Position numbers and translations under genes: made by a program
Notes under the pieces: model-generated
Told to the model about the DNA's origin: nothing
Database searches by the model: none
The model's input: only the letters and a program-made list of their open reading frames with translations
NCBI GenBank assembly: GCA_019044685.2
Contig: JAGTXX020000011.1
Span: 868,001-932,000, forward strand
DNA from: Nannochloris sp. 'desiccata'
Taxonomy: Eukaryota; Chlorophyta; Trebouxiophyceae; Chlorellales; Chlorellaceae
Direction of reading: 5' to 3'
DNA length: 64,000 nt
In this document: one piece after another, positions 10,582 to 22,015 of the stretch
Position numbering within the stretch: position 1 is the first letter of the stretch
Layout of the letters: every line of letters begins with the position of its first letter

Positions 10582-12182
10582 TTATTTATTCACTGCCCCG
10601 ATCTTGACCAAGAACTTCTTGGCGTTATCCAGAGCCTTGATATCATCAGCAGGGTACTGCACACCTTTTCTGGCAGAAAAACCACCAGCACCGCCATTAA
10701 ACAAGCTTCCAAGGAACCCTCCTGCGTTGGCGCTCTTTTGCTGCTTTCCTTGTCCTTCGTATAAGAACCCAAATGCAGCTTTGAATTCTGCAGGCCCAGC
10801 TTTAATAGGCGCTTGAAAATGAGCCGGTATGATACTTGTGAATCTCCAGTCTCTACATATTGAGTTGATCCATTCTTTGGAGGCATCAGGCTCAGTAGAG
10901 AAAACCAATGTTTTTAAAATGGGCCCCACAATGAGCTTATTTGCCACCGCTTTGAAACCCGCAGCAGGGTCACGTAAATCTCCAGGGACGATGTATAAAA
11001 TCTGCATTGCCATTCGACGCCAGCCGAGATCCCGCACAGCAGGGGTTAACTCAGTTGGTTTTAAAGGCACGCCATTAACCGGTTCGTCAGCTTTATCCCC
11101 TGCCAAAACACGAATAAAGAAATTACTCGTTGCAGCGTCAACTAAATCTGCGTCAGGGACGAGTTCTGATGGTTTTTCTGGTACAGATATGACGGCGTCA
11201 GTTACCAAAAGTGTACGGGATTTCTTAAGGAAGAAAGCCACTTCAATATAAGGGCCGATACCAACAGAAGAGACGAGAACCTTTTGCTCGATTTCATTGG
11301 CCCAGGGCGTGGTGGTATCGCCATCTTTAAGAATGCCAGTAGGGAAAATTCCAAAAAATTGTGGCGGGAGGTTGATAGGCCAGCTCCATTGTTTTGGGGC
11401 TATGTAGACTTTGGCCTTTGGAAATTTTCTGGAAAATGGACCCACAAAGATCTTGTGTTCATAGGCAAAGGTGGGGAGTATAATGTACTCAACAGGGGCG
11501 TCGAGTTCTTTTAATAAACGTAAACATTCTGCAGTAGGGGCGATTGGGGCGTGTACCCAGAGAGCGCCTGAAGCAAGTTTAATAACAGTCATTCGGCAAT
11601 TGGTGGTCACGTTACTAAAGCCTAAGGATTGAGGTTGTTCGAATACCCAGATACTATTACGCTCAATCTGTATTTAATTTTGAAAGGTTGGGAAAAAGAG
11701 GCGTAAAACAAGAGACTCTGGTTGGAGGCAAGTTTTCCATCAAGGCAAGGTTTTATATTATTTCTCTACTTACCTCTCTACGGATTGTTTTGCGCTTGGT
11801 AATGGGTCCCAGAGGGAAGGGATATCCAGTGACATTAAAATATGAGTCTCCGCTTGAAGAGGAAGGTTTGTTTGTACCTTGCTTTGTTTGAGCTTGAGCT
11901 TTGCTCTTGGAAGTGGAGCGGGCAGTAGCAGTTGCCGGGGCCGACGACCTGAACATAATCAAAAAGAAAAAATGTTAGAAGATGGGCAAGAATTTGACCA
12001 TCGAAGAAGACAATTGTGATGCATTATTATATTTTCTGTAAACAGGGTACTCACCTTGCTGCAATTTGCAGGCGCAGCTGTTTAACCTGGCGATGATTGA
12101 TTCGAGTATAGTGTACAGACCTCGAGGGCAGGGAGGTCGAGGCTTCCATCAATCCCACGTTTGAGGAGCTTCCCAGATTCAT
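10582..12182 (-). CDS. DUF4336 plastid protein (metallo-hydrolase-like fold)
   Basis: Three exons (12182 or 12149-12055, 11948-11774, 11667-10582) encode 451-462 residues. Two ATGs, 12182 and 12149, are in frame and either could be used. The N-terminal about 70 residues are Ser/Thr/Ala/Lys-rich like a plastid transit peptide. Conserved DUF4336 blocks follow: YPFPLGPITKRKTIRRE, NSIWVFEQPQSLGFSNV, GALWVHAPIAPTAEC and WRFTSIIPAHFQAPIKAGP. The family is found in cyanobacteria, algae and plants and has a beta-lactamase-like layout, but no enzyme activity is established. Both introns are GT-AG and rebuild conserved sequence. Confidence 0.85.
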
Positions 12183-12530
12183 CAAAAGGTATTTAACAAA
12201 ATTGGAGGGATGGGATAGACAATGTGCTTCTAAAATGTAGCTATTTACAATAAAAAATGTGACAAGATTAAACAATTGGGTTGATTCAGCGAGGACCTCT
12301 TGTCTTTCTCTTCCACTGCAAGCTCAGGTATAGACATATACAATGTGATGTGAAACTACAGCCCTCAATTTTCTATTTTCTTTGGCAAATTTCTCTAACT
12401 TTTACAAGAATAGCTGAGCACCTCAAGTCATGCACAGCGTCGACCTCTAATCCTCTCAAAGAAATTTGGAGAAACACCAGTCAAACTATGCATCATACAC
12501 TTGACTATGCTCTATCTCCTACTTACATCT
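12183..12530. other. Intergenic
   Basis: Separates the DUF4336 gene start from the RFC2 stop, both on the minus strand. I see no gene here. Confidence 0.5.
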
Positions 12531-13801
12531 CTAAGCTTGACTCTTCATTGTAATCTTGCACAAATCCCCTAACAATCCAGACAGCTGCAACCTTGAATCC
12601 ACTCCATCCACAATCCTCATATGACAAAATCCAATCTGTTTAATATATTCCAACTTTAGAAACTCATTTAAACCTCCGTAATTCCTCACCACCCTAAATA
12701 AAATCGTAATAATATCCGATGCAGAGTATCCCATATCACACAATGCACGCATCCCTTCGTACGCGTCGTCTATTCTCGCTTCTGTGCAGTGCTTGACGAT
12801 GTTTGAGACGAGGAGCGGGTGGGGTTGATCACAGACTCTAAATACGTTTTCTTGATTAACAAGCCCAAATCCATTTGCAGTGGCTTGAAGATTGTTCAAT
12901 GCTTGACGCATATCACCATCTGCAGTGAACACCACAGCTTCTAGCCCTTCAGGAGTTTGAGCTACATCTTCCGCTTGTGCCACGACCATCAACCGCTCCA
13001 AAAGTTCTTTGTCTGAGAGTTTTGCGTAGCGTACGATGGCGCAGCGACTTTGAATTGGTTCAATAATCTTAGAAGATTGATTGCATGCTAAAGCGAAACG
13101 AGTTGTACTGGAGTAGATCTCCATAGTACGACGCAGCGCCTGCTGTGCTCCGGTGGTCATTGAATCAGCCTCATCCAAAATGACAATTTTATGGCGACCA
13201 TGGGGTAAAGTAACTTTTTGTTGAGCAAACATTTTGATTTTATTACGGACCACGTCGATTCCACGATCGTCAGATGCGTTGAGTTCGAGAACACCTTCAC
13301 GGAAATTAGGGCCGAGGAGTTCATGGGCGAGGCATAGAACGCTGGTAGTCTTACCAGTACCAGGGGGGCCCTGATGTATTAGAGAAAGAAAGAAAAGAAT
13401 CGTTATAGAGATTAACATTCAAAAATGGATGTGAATTGGCAGGATATGAATGGAAATCATCATGTGGGGTAGTTCTCTATTTGAACACTGTAGTAACCTT
13501 CTTTTGTTTGCTTACCGACAAAATCATGTTGGGCATATTGCCTTCTTGAGCGATGACCTGAAGTCTAGAGACAGCTTCGGTGTTACCTACGATTTCTCTA
13601 ATCTTGGTGGGTCTATACTTTTCGACCTGCACAGAATTGAGGGATTAAAGATTATAAATTTGGCCAGCGGGCGAGCAAGATGGCAACGTCCTTGATCACC
13701 CTTGCATTCAAAATTTAGGGGATATTGAAACGTACCCATGGGAGCGCAAATGCTGTTTTAGGTGCTGATGTTGAAGGTTTATCGATATCCATGGCTGCCA
13801 T
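12531..13801 (-). CDS. RFC2: Replication factor C subunit 2 (clamp loader ATPase)
   Basis: Three exons (13801-13736, 13626-13516, 13370-12531) encode 338 residues. The protein is a small AAA+ subunit of the pentameric clamp loader that places PCNA on primed DNA in the nucleus. Visible are [15 protein letters not shown], the Walker [28 protein letters not shown], Walker [10 protein letters not shown], sensor 1 [18 protein letters not shown] (including the arginine-finger SRC box) and sensor 2 [11 protein letters not shown]. Overall similarity is to RFC2 of animals (yeast Rfc4). All splice sites are GT-AG and phase 0. Confidence 0.95.
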
Positions 13802-14168
13802 CGTGCTGCAGATACTTTTGCAGAAGTGATCAAATCAAAAATTCAAATGGTCGTTGAGAGTTTGGAATTTTCTAAGCAGATATCTGGGCCCTAGAATATA
13901 AGTATGTATATATGAAGGTTTCAGAATTATATCAAATTGATAGTAAAGCCTTGCTTGTGGGGGTTGGAACTCAAAGACAGCAGCAAGAGTTGTTGGGAAG
14001 AAGAATTAAAAGAATGGCTATCGAGCGAGCATCTATCGCTGTTTAAAGATAATTTTAATGGAATTATGGACACTTTGTAAGGTATATGAAATCAATAAAC
14101 GAGCCCACGTACTTTCTTTCTACAACACTGTCTCACTAATTTAGATCAGACTCTTCAGATCAAAAATA
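13802..14168. other. Divergent promoter region, RFC2 / elongin B
   Basis: About 370 bases between head-to-head genes. No coding signal or RNA gene is seen. Confidence 0.5.
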
Positions 14169-14658
14169 ATGGTAAGAAGCCTCAAAGTCACCTTGTCCTA
14201 TTTCCTTGAATTTAAAACGTAGTTTATATCACATCTAAATTACGCAGGCGTCTATGTATGTACGAGTCAAACGCCTTAAAACAACATCTTTTCTCCACGT
14301 CGAACCTACCGACACCATAGGCAGTGTCAAAGCAAAACTGCAAGATCTACTGCAGCAAGCCCCAGAACGCCAGCAGTTGTACAAAGATGGCACACTGTTA
14401 GAAGATGACCGTAGCTTGGCAGAGCTTAAAGTAGAAACTGATGATGCATTAACGTTGGTATTGCAGCAAGAGGGTAAGTGGTGACATATAAATTTTATTT
14501 TTCTCTCCCCCCCCCCCCTCTGACTCTGCATTGCCCCTTTGGTGTATTGATAAATAACCTTTTTTCCACTCCATTCTTTTGATTTGTTATTCGCAGATGG
14601 TAGCTGGGAGTCTCCTCAAGTAGTTAATTACGACGATGGCGGTAATGAAGAGAGCTAA
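14169..14658 (+). CDS. ELOB: Elongin-B-like ubiquitin-fold protein
   Basis: Three exons (14169-14171, 14248-14473, 14597-14658) encode 96 residues. Exon 1 consists only of the ATG. MASMYVRVKRLKTTSFLHVE begins a ubiquitin-like fold (VKAKLQDLLQ, RQQLYKDGTLLEDDRSLAEL, ALTLVLQQE) and an acidic tail follows. The sequence follows plant elongin-B-type proteins, adaptors that with elongin C join cullin ligases or transcription elongation complexes. No terminal Gly-Gly is present, so it is not a conjugated modifier. A run of about 12 C lies in intron 2 near 14506. If the ATG-only exon is skipped, translation could begin at the second ATG (MYVRVK). Confidence 0.82.
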
Positions 14659-14858
14659 ACAATAGGCAAAGAACTGTTGTTCGTTTCATCAGGAGCAAGC
14701 GTTGTTTATTTTTTTTTAAACCATGGATACTACCCAACTGAAAATTGGCTCTCCATGTTGCATTATTAATTTCCTACCTGTTTTGCTTCGACTTTGTACA
14801 ATTTTACATAGTAATGCCGTGTAAATTTCTAATCACAATTAATTAATTTGTCTTTTCT

Positions 14859-15786
14859 TTAATAGACAAAGCGGATGAAGAGCGTAAGAGAGATAATAGA
14901 TACTACAACCACCCAAGGGAGATATTTCTGAATAAGAGCTTGATGATAGAGGCCTTTAGCCTTGCCTGCAAGTTGCCTTGCGTCTTGTGAAAGCATAGCA
15001 GACATCTCGCTCATGCCTGCAATAACAGAAGAAAAAAATGAAAATTGAGGAAAGTACGCAAGTTTTGCCCGAGAATTTTCTGATATTCTTGTCCAACATT
15101 CTCCAGCAAAGAAAGAAAATTAATTTTCATTTTAGGATATAACGTACGGTCTAGTCTTTCGCCTTGTCCAAGCACATCTTGTATATTCCTTGTCATAATT
15201 GAATGCACTTCAGCGATGTCTGCATTCAATCTTTCAATATTCCGCTGAGTTCTTGTGTCCATATACAACTTTTTAGTCTTTTGAATAAAGCTATCAAACT
15301 TAATAAAGGCATACGGCCGTGTCACTTGATCTATTTGCTGCCCATAAAGGGAATAAAACTCTTTTGAAAGCTCATCCAGGTACTGGAAGGCAAGTTTTTT
15401 GGGGTAGGCCTTGTCAACGAGAACAAGGTAGACGACATCGCCTTCAATAACGTAATGGAACATGAAGCCACCACTTTCTATAGACATGCGAGGCGGAGGT
15501 TTTGTAGGGCTGGCTGCGATCTTCTTGAATAGGGTCTTAAGGAAGGAAAGAGGAAGGGAAGAGAGTTGGATTAGAATTTTGTGCAGCGGGGCGGTTGAAG
15601 AAGAAGAGAGTTCCAGAGGCGGGAAATGAACCATTATGGTGTGTGATGCGTTTCACTGCACGATCTGGTGATTTTTACCTTTGCTTGACTCTTATATGAG
15701 TACATTTCATGATCCTTGTCGGTATCCAAGCCCTCGGCAAGAGGAAGGCCATCCCTGACCCGATGGATCAACGTGAGCTTCACCAT
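14859..15786 (-). CDS. SEC22: R-SNARE SEC22
   Basis: Three exons (15786-15679, 15535-15148, 15016-14859) encode 217 residues. SEC22 drives fusion of vesicles moving between ER and Golgi. The N-terminal longin domain (MVKLTLIHRVRDGLPLAE to RPYAFIKFDSFIQKTKKLY) is followed by the SNARE coiled coil. That coil includes RTQRNIERLNADIAEVHSIM and RNIQDVLGQGERLD. A C-terminal anchor (LPWVVVVSIISLTLFIRFVY) ends at TAA. Length is the same as in plants and animals. All three exon joins keep family-conserved sequence. Confidence 0.95.
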
Positions 15787-16261
15787 CTTTGACTAAATGC
15801 GGTGTATTAGTTGCCAATAAACTAAATGATGCGTTCTGTAATCGTATTATTTAAAGTATCAACAACCAGGTTGTTGGACCAAACAACCAACTTTAAATTA
15901 ATTCAAACAACAACTCTCGTGTTTGAACTGGAGACAGCTTTAAGAGGCTTAAGAATTTACTGATGATAAAAAAATAAGCTAACTATGCAAATGGCTATTA
16001 GATCGCTTGGAACATTAGAAGTGGCAGCACTGCTGAAAAGCAAGCCCCTGCTTTTGACGTCAACCACAGCACAGTTTTGCTCACCTCTCATTTCAATAAG
16101 ATGTTTACACGATAAATCCTACATCAGACTATGCTTAATAGGGTTCACCATAGCAGCAAAAATTACTTGGGATTGGGGATTGAGTTTTAAATTCATTTTA
16201 GAATAGCACGGTGAAAAAACGAGGGGAGAGGATAAAAGCAAAACATGCTACTCAGAATGGC
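15787..16261. other. Intergenic
   Basis: Promoter of SEC22 and 3' flank of MsrB. A 73-codon plus-strand frame (15985-16206) resembles nothing known to me and is probably chance. Confidence 0.5.
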
Positions 16262-16954
16262 TTATTTTTTAGCAGGCACGTACTTGATAGACACATAGTT
16301 CACGCAGTGTCTAGAGTTGGTAGGAGTAGGGAAGCCTTCGCCTAAAAATTCGTGACCGAGATGTCCACCACAGTTTTTGCATGTAATCTCGGTTCTTGTC
16401 ATCCCCATGGTACTGTCAGTATGACGGTCAACCGTACCAGGGATCTCCTGGTACAAAGCAGGCCAACCACACCCAGCAGAGAATTTGGTGTCTGCGTTGT
16501 ACAAAGGAGTGTTGCAAGCACGACAGACATACACACCGTCGGTAGGTTCTTGCTCGTAGAATTTTGAATAATTTTCAGAAAAGGGCCGTTCAGTGCCCTT
16601 TTGTCTAATGACGTGGTACTCCTCAGCAGAAAGCATTTGTTTCCAAACCTATATGACACTTGGGGAAAGCTAAGGTTAGAAATGTGTTCAGAGGAAAAGA
16701 TGTTTCCAGAAGTAACGGGACAGCAGTAAAAACAAGATGTGAATACTTGATCTACGAAGATGAGCTCAAACCCGAAAAATACTCACGCTATCAGGAGTAT
16801 CCTTGTCAAGCTTAACTCCAGTATCATTGGAGGAAGCCATGGTGCGGAGAATTGGGCGGCTCTGACGAAGGCTTAAGTTTGAAGAAGATGCACGTAATTG
16901 GCTGACTGGGGTCCTGTGCAACAAAGCACGACCAAGGACAGCGTTCATCTTCAT
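16262..16954 (-). CDS. MSRB: Peptide methionine-R-sulfoxide reductase
   Basis: Two exons (16954-16787, 16648-16262) encode 184 residues. The enzyme reduces methionine-R-sulfoxide in oxidised proteins using thioredoxin. The about 38 N-terminal residues before TMASS (MKMNAVLGRALLHRTPVSQL) are basic, hydroxylated and acid-free, so import into plastid or mitochondrion is likely. The catalytic Cys is in RHCVN near the C-terminus. Four zinc Cys are present as two CxxC pairs (CRAC, CKNC). WPALYQEI and GHLGHEF are typical. The intron acceptor at ATATAG was chosen because it gives VWKQMLSAEEYHVIR. Confidence 0.95.
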
Positions 16955-17185
16955 CTAGGAAATAATTTTATGGTGTTGAACGCTGTAGCGGTGGAATTAT
17001 ATCATCTGCTCGAATTTCTTTCTTTTCCTGTGGTTTATATTTTAAAGTGGAGAGAGAGCCTGCGAGACATTTTAGAATCAGATGGAATTGTTTAATACCA
17101 TGTGCAGAATACACTTGCCGTATTAGATCCCCAGGTAGATTAGAAGTCGGATGCTAAAATTTGAAGTTTGATCATAAAATCAGAC

Positions 17186-18917
17186 ATGTTGCATCCCTTG
17201 CTGAGGACCCAAAGCCACTCGGCAAAAGCGGCTTTATCCCGCATAGTAGATACAATACCACGTCTACAAAGTTCTTATGAAGGTAAACCAACCCTCCAAT
17301 GTCCATCTAATTTAATAAAAAGAAAGTTGCATATATGTTTTCCCCAGCCACCGTTTCAGAACACCAACCCTCTCTCTTTCTGTTACCTCTTTCCCCTCTG
17401 CAGAGCTCATTAGTTTTCCTACTTTCAGAAACTTCAGTGAGTCTGTGTTAAATAACCCTCCAATAACAGAATCGATATCAAACCAAAGCTCAAATCAACC
17501 AGCTGCCCGCATCCTGGATGGCCGTGTTATCGCCGCCAGATGGCAAGATGAGCTCGCACTTGAAGTATCAGACATTAAATCCCGTGGCGGTCGCCCCCCA
17601 GGCCTGGGTGTTATCCTTGTTGGTGACCGTCCAGACTCTCTCCTCTATGTCTCCCGCAAACAGGAAGCATGTAAACAAATAGGAATGCATTCCGTCGTTC
17701 GGCAGCTTTCTTCATCGATTTCTCAAGTCGCTTTACGACGGGCTGTCCTTGCCATGTGTGCCGACCCTTCAGTCGATGGAGTGCTAGTACAGTTGCCCTT
17801 ACCGGGTCATATTGATGAAGAAGATATTATAGAGCATTTTGACCCCGGTAAGGATGTAGATGGATTTCATCCTCTAAATGTTGGGAGAACGTTAATGCGG
17901 GGGCGTAGTGCCAGATTTGTGCCTTGTACTGCTTTAGGTTGTGTAGAGTTATTACGAAGAAGTAATGTAGAAATACATGGGAAGAGTGTAGCTATTGTAG
18001 GGGATAGTAATATAGTAGGGATGCCATTAGCGATGCTGTTTCGAGATGAGGGGGCAGCGACGGTGACGGTGGTGCACCGAAGTTCATATTCTAGCTTGTT
18101 TAGTGGTGGTGCTTTAGCTGCGAGTAAAGCAGAAGCATTAGGGGGGGAAGGGCAGCCACAGAATGAGAAAAAGAGCCAAATGAATCTAGATACAATGCAA
18201 ACAGCGACAACAGAAACACAAGTGCCTGCAGCAGAGAGCAGCAGTACCAGTGATGTACACACCGCCAGGCGGCGAGCAGAAGCCAACGCGTGTCTCCCGT
18301 ACACCCCTGGTCCCGCTTACAGTAGCAACCAATCACCAGAATCTCCTCAGCATCACCGTGCACTCCAACCGTACCAAGTGACCTATAGCAGTGGGATGCG
18401 TGATGCCTATTTGCCTCCAACCTCAGATTTTGAGGATCTCGCAGCGGTACCGAGCCACTTGGCTGAGTTGGCAGGCATAACCCGTACTGCAGATATTCTA
18501 GTAGTCGCTGTAGGGTATCCACATTTAGTAAAAGAAGATTGGATTAAGCCAGGTGCTGTGGTGATCGATGTAGGTATCAATGTAGTGGATTGGGATTATC
18601 ATCCAACAGAGGTAGCGGTGCCAGAGCGGCAAGGAGCTGACCTCGTGATGGCGGAAGGAGCCGGAGGTGTTGATCAGTACCAAAGAAATGAAATTGAAAA
18701 TCGCGTTTCGGATGAGCACCGACAGCATGATGGCACTACTGATGAGGAGCATGCTCACTTCCATGTAGTCGGTGATGTAGAATTCCATCGAGCATCACGA
18801 GTTGCATCTGCATTGACGCCAGTCCCTGGGGGAGTTGGTCCGATGACTATTGCTGCGTTGTTGCACAATACAGTGAGGGCGGCAGCAGTGAAAATGGGGT
18901 TACGAAATGAAAAATGA
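17186..18917 (+). CDS. FOLD: Bifunctional methylenetetrahydrofolate dehydrogenase/cyclohydrolase with insertions
   Basis: Two exons (17186-17282, 17404-18917) encode 536 residues, against about 290 in a normal FolD. The enzyme interconverts 5,10-methylene-THF and 10-formyl-THF. MLHPLLRTQSHSAKAAL and following form an organelle-type presequence. Core motifs are intact: YVSRKQEACKQIG (catalytic Lys), QLPLPGHID, GKDVDGFHP, PCTALGCVELL and PVPGGVGPMTIAAL. Two parts are unusual. The cofactor loop reads GDSNIVG, with Asp at residue 233 where the family normally has Arg. Also, about 130 extra low-complexity residues (near 260-390) and about 50 more (near 425-487) interrupt the NAD(P) domain. The insertions contain no stops. 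They could be loops or retained in-frame introns. Confidence 0.92.
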
Positions 18918-19233
18918 TGGCGGTAGTGTTTAGTTTATTAGTTTGGTCCTATGGCTGAATAAAAATTTAGAATATCTTAGTTTATTAAATGCTTGAAAAC
19001 GAATGAATATACAAACATGAAGGAACAGTAATAAACTTTCTATATATTTTGAAAAAGAATACTTAACACTAAAAATAGCTAGTAATGAATTGGTAGATAC
19101 TGAAATGAAATACAAGTAGGGAGGGGTCTTGAGATCAAAGAAAGACGAGGAATGACGCTGTGCTGCGACCATCCATATCTAAAAATTGAAATAAATGTAC
19201 ATTCTTTAATTTATAAGGTAGCACACTACTTAA
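18918..19233. other. Convergent 3' flanks
   Basis: Gap between the converging ends of FolD and the CPA2 antiporter. It is AT-rich with no gene seen. Confidence 0.5.
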
Positions 19234-21044
19234 CTACAATCCCGATTTCGCAAAAGGTGAAGTAATAGAGTTCAAATGAATTATAGGCACAAACGACGGG
19301 GTCGTATTCGTCGTACTATCAGCACCATTACCATGATTACTATGAAAATGACCGTCATATTGTTGGTGGTGACCAGGTCTATCCGCCTTGACAGGGGTCA
19401 CATACCCTTCTTCCATTTGATGACTCTTAACAGGAGTCATCATTGGTACTGGAGTTGATGTTGGTCCTGCAAGTGTTCCAGTAGTGAGTGAGGATGCCGG
19501 AACGCCGGCAGCTTCCCCTGAAGCCACGATGGCCGACTTGAATAACAAGGGCCCCAAGATGAGATTTCCTACAATAATAGCAGCCATCGCAGCTTCAAAA
19601 TCAGGTCCCCAGGCGCATATTTTACATCGTGCGACTGCTATGCGGGTTAACCCCATCGCAATGCCTGCTTGTGTCACCATTCCGTAGGGCACCCGCTCTC
19701 GTAGAGTAGCTGGTACTGCACCAAAATACCCTCCCAACCAGCTACCAATCCAGACTCCAACGAGCCGTACAACGAATAACAATGCAGCAAGGTGTATGTT
19801 GCCTAAGAGTTTGTCTAGGTGGAGATTTGCGCCGACGAGTCCAAAGAGAATGGTACTTATAGGGACTAATAGTACCGTCATCACCATCTGCTGTTGAGAA
19901 CTCGCTGATGTGGCTTCTTCTCCCGCTCCAGCAGAATTAACGCCAAGAGAGACACTCCTTTGCCTTTCTAAACGAGACGATGGACTCGGGGAAGCATGCA
20001 ATTTTAGTTGGTCTGCTTGGTGACTAAGGGGAGCTGAAGAAGAAGAGCTGCTCGCCGCGATATAGGTTCCTGTAGCACCGGCGGCAACACACGCTAGCAA
20101 CGGCTCAGCATGCAGCCTATCGCTAATATAATATACACTGCTTGATATTATTAACGGAAAAGAGCAACGTAGAAAGGTAAGAACCTTTGAGGAATGTGTC
20201 GTAATAATACTATTTAAGGAAGAAAGTGGCCATGATGATGACATGGCAAAGCCAGAGTGCATTTTTTGAAATACAATGCCTCCTAGGGTCCCTAGAGCGA
20301 CAGAAGATGCGACGCTAGAGAATGGATACAATATAGTTACTAAAGAATATGAAGTGGTAGCTCGTATAGATGCCTGCGAAGAGAGACACAGGTATATAAA
20401 GAGATTAATAAAAAATCTTTGCAAAATTTGCACGATCGCCCCAAAGCTGTAATGTAATTTATCTTAATGCTAACACCGAAAATTACCTGTTCCGCTGCAT
20501 TTAATGCTAAAGAGAATGCTAAAAATACTAATACATCCTTCACAATAACTATTGCCATAACTAACGAGCAATAAGGTCCACTGCCTTTCGTCTCATGAAT
20601 AACCGAGATAGCAGACGCGGGCGATCTGGCTAGAGAAAGTACACCTAGTAAATTACACACTGATAAGATCTGATTCTGCGGTAGGGCAGCTAAAAACGGC
20701 GTCCTAGATGATGCGAGTACAGCGCAGCTGAATACTGATACCCAAGAAAAGAATGATATGCCTGCGACCATCCATGTCACTTGCCGACGGATTCTTTTTA
20801 TACCTCCCAAATGCAATTCCGCCCCAGCAAGAAGAGCAATGTAGCTGAGACATGCGTGTTCAATAAATGCAATGTCGGTTAAGTGGTGCTGTCGGAGAAC
20901 GGCAGAGACGTGAGGGCCGCAGAAAATGCCGCAGACAATGTAGCCAGTTATAGAGGGAAGCTTGACGAAGGTTGAGCACCCTTGGCCAAAAGAGTACCAA
21001 AATGGCACCAAGCATGTAAGTAGTATCAAGCTGAGGAACACCAT
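19234..21044 (-). CDS. CPA2-type cation/proton antiporter
   Basis: Two exons (21044-20487, 20373-19234; phase 0 GT-AG) encode 565 residues of a multi-pass membrane protein. The N-terminal half has the Na/H exchanger layout: a helix, then KLPSITGYIVCGIFCGPHV, then LLAGAELHL and a helix series to IVIVKDVLVFLAFSLAL. The C-terminal half contains VLLVPISTILFGLVGANLHL, GSWLGGYFGAVPATLRERV and GMVTQAGIAMGL, followed by a Ser/His/Pro-rich cytosolic tail. The VTQAGIAMGL block is typical of CPA2 carriers. A Ser-rich loop of about 60 residues (near SSSSSSAP) joins the halves. No nucleotide-binding TrkA domain is present. The first ATG of the frame was chosen; an upstream exon cannot be excluded. Confidence 0.87.
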
Positions 21045-21337
21045 AATTTTATAGAACAGGGTAGAGAACACGGTGTAAAGACATATTCTTTGGCAAGATG
21101 ATCAAAAGAGTTTGAGAATTGAGAGTTTGCAGCCGTATTGCTCGCGGCTTCCAATTCATGTATATGTATTATCATTGATACAACCTAATAAGTTGGGTAA
21201 AATCAACCATTTAACGCTGTTACAGATTCACATCTCAAACAGGCGCAAAGTTACAATTTTTATTAACCGATTAAACCCTGCGCAATTCCATATCTAAACT
21301 TTTCGGAAGGCCCATTATTTAATGCTAGAAGGGTCAA

Positions 21338-21828
21338 ATGGCGGACAACAACAACCAGAACAACAGCAGCGAGCCCATAGAATTTCCCAATTTTTCTAAA
21401 TTAGAAAAGGTGCAGGATCTTCTAGACAATAACAGGCAAGTAAAAATCTTGAACATCAAAGTTCTAATACACATGCGAGCGAACTGGGTTTAATTTCCTC
21501 ACACGGCGTTTTACAGGCACCTTCTTCAACAAATCAAGGCAAACCATGACGCACAGAGGCCTGAAGGGCTCGCCAAAAACTTTACACTCATACAAGATGT
21601 CAACGCAAATATAGATAAGGTTAGTTAATGACCGGTCTAGCTAAGAACTAACATGTCTTCCAAAATAGGAATCGACAGCGATCCTGACGTCGTCGCCTGT
21701 ATCTCCAACTGCAGGTTCTACAAGTCTATGTTCAGATCTCAGAGGATTACCGGGCGTTTATGATACAGCGTCCTGGAGAAGTAGGTAATGAACCAGGATC
21801 TGATGATGCTGATCAGCCAGCTACATAA
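21338..21828 (+). CDS. ELF4: EARLY FLOWERING 4 (DUF1313) homologue
   Basis: Three exons (21338-21435, 21517-21619, 21715-21828) encode 104 residues. Residues about 21-80 follow the plant ELF4 domain: VQDLLDNNRHLLQQIKANHD, LAKNFTLIQDVNANIDKV and VYVQISEDY, a predicted helical coiled-coil dimer. In Arabidopsis ELF4 bridges ELF3 and LUX in the evening complex of the circadian clock. Intron 1 opens with GC (AACAG then GCAAGT); a GT two codons on would frameshift. For intron 2, the acceptor at 21714 gives KVLQVYVQ and the ELF4 match. A nearer AG at 21669 would lose it. The tail is acidic. Clock function in this organism is inference. Confidence 0.85.
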
Positions 21829-22015
21829 CGCTATCAATATCAAACCTTCAACGAATGAGCCCCCAGAACTTTTAACAAAACACTACTTTTTCCCCTTTTT
21901 CCTGCTCCCTTTTACCTGTTCGATTCTTTATTCTTCGTACTATTCTTGTCTTTTTCTACTACACTACGTCATTTCAGGCAATTTTTGCTTATTCGTGTTG
22001 CTAAACAACTCCATG

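Noticed and set aside
15985..16206. 73-codon plus-strand frame between SEC22 and MsrB
   Set aside because: No family similarity, no splice sites tying it to other exons, and length within chance.
18930..19172. 80-codon minus frame in the FolD/antiporter gap
   Set aside because: AT-rich, no conserved content, lies in convergent 3' UTRs.
21668..21714. Alternative acceptor in ELF4 giving a Ser/Thr-rich tail
   Set aside because: It removes the conserved KV..VY..IS segment of the ELF4 domain; the acceptor at 21714 keeps it.
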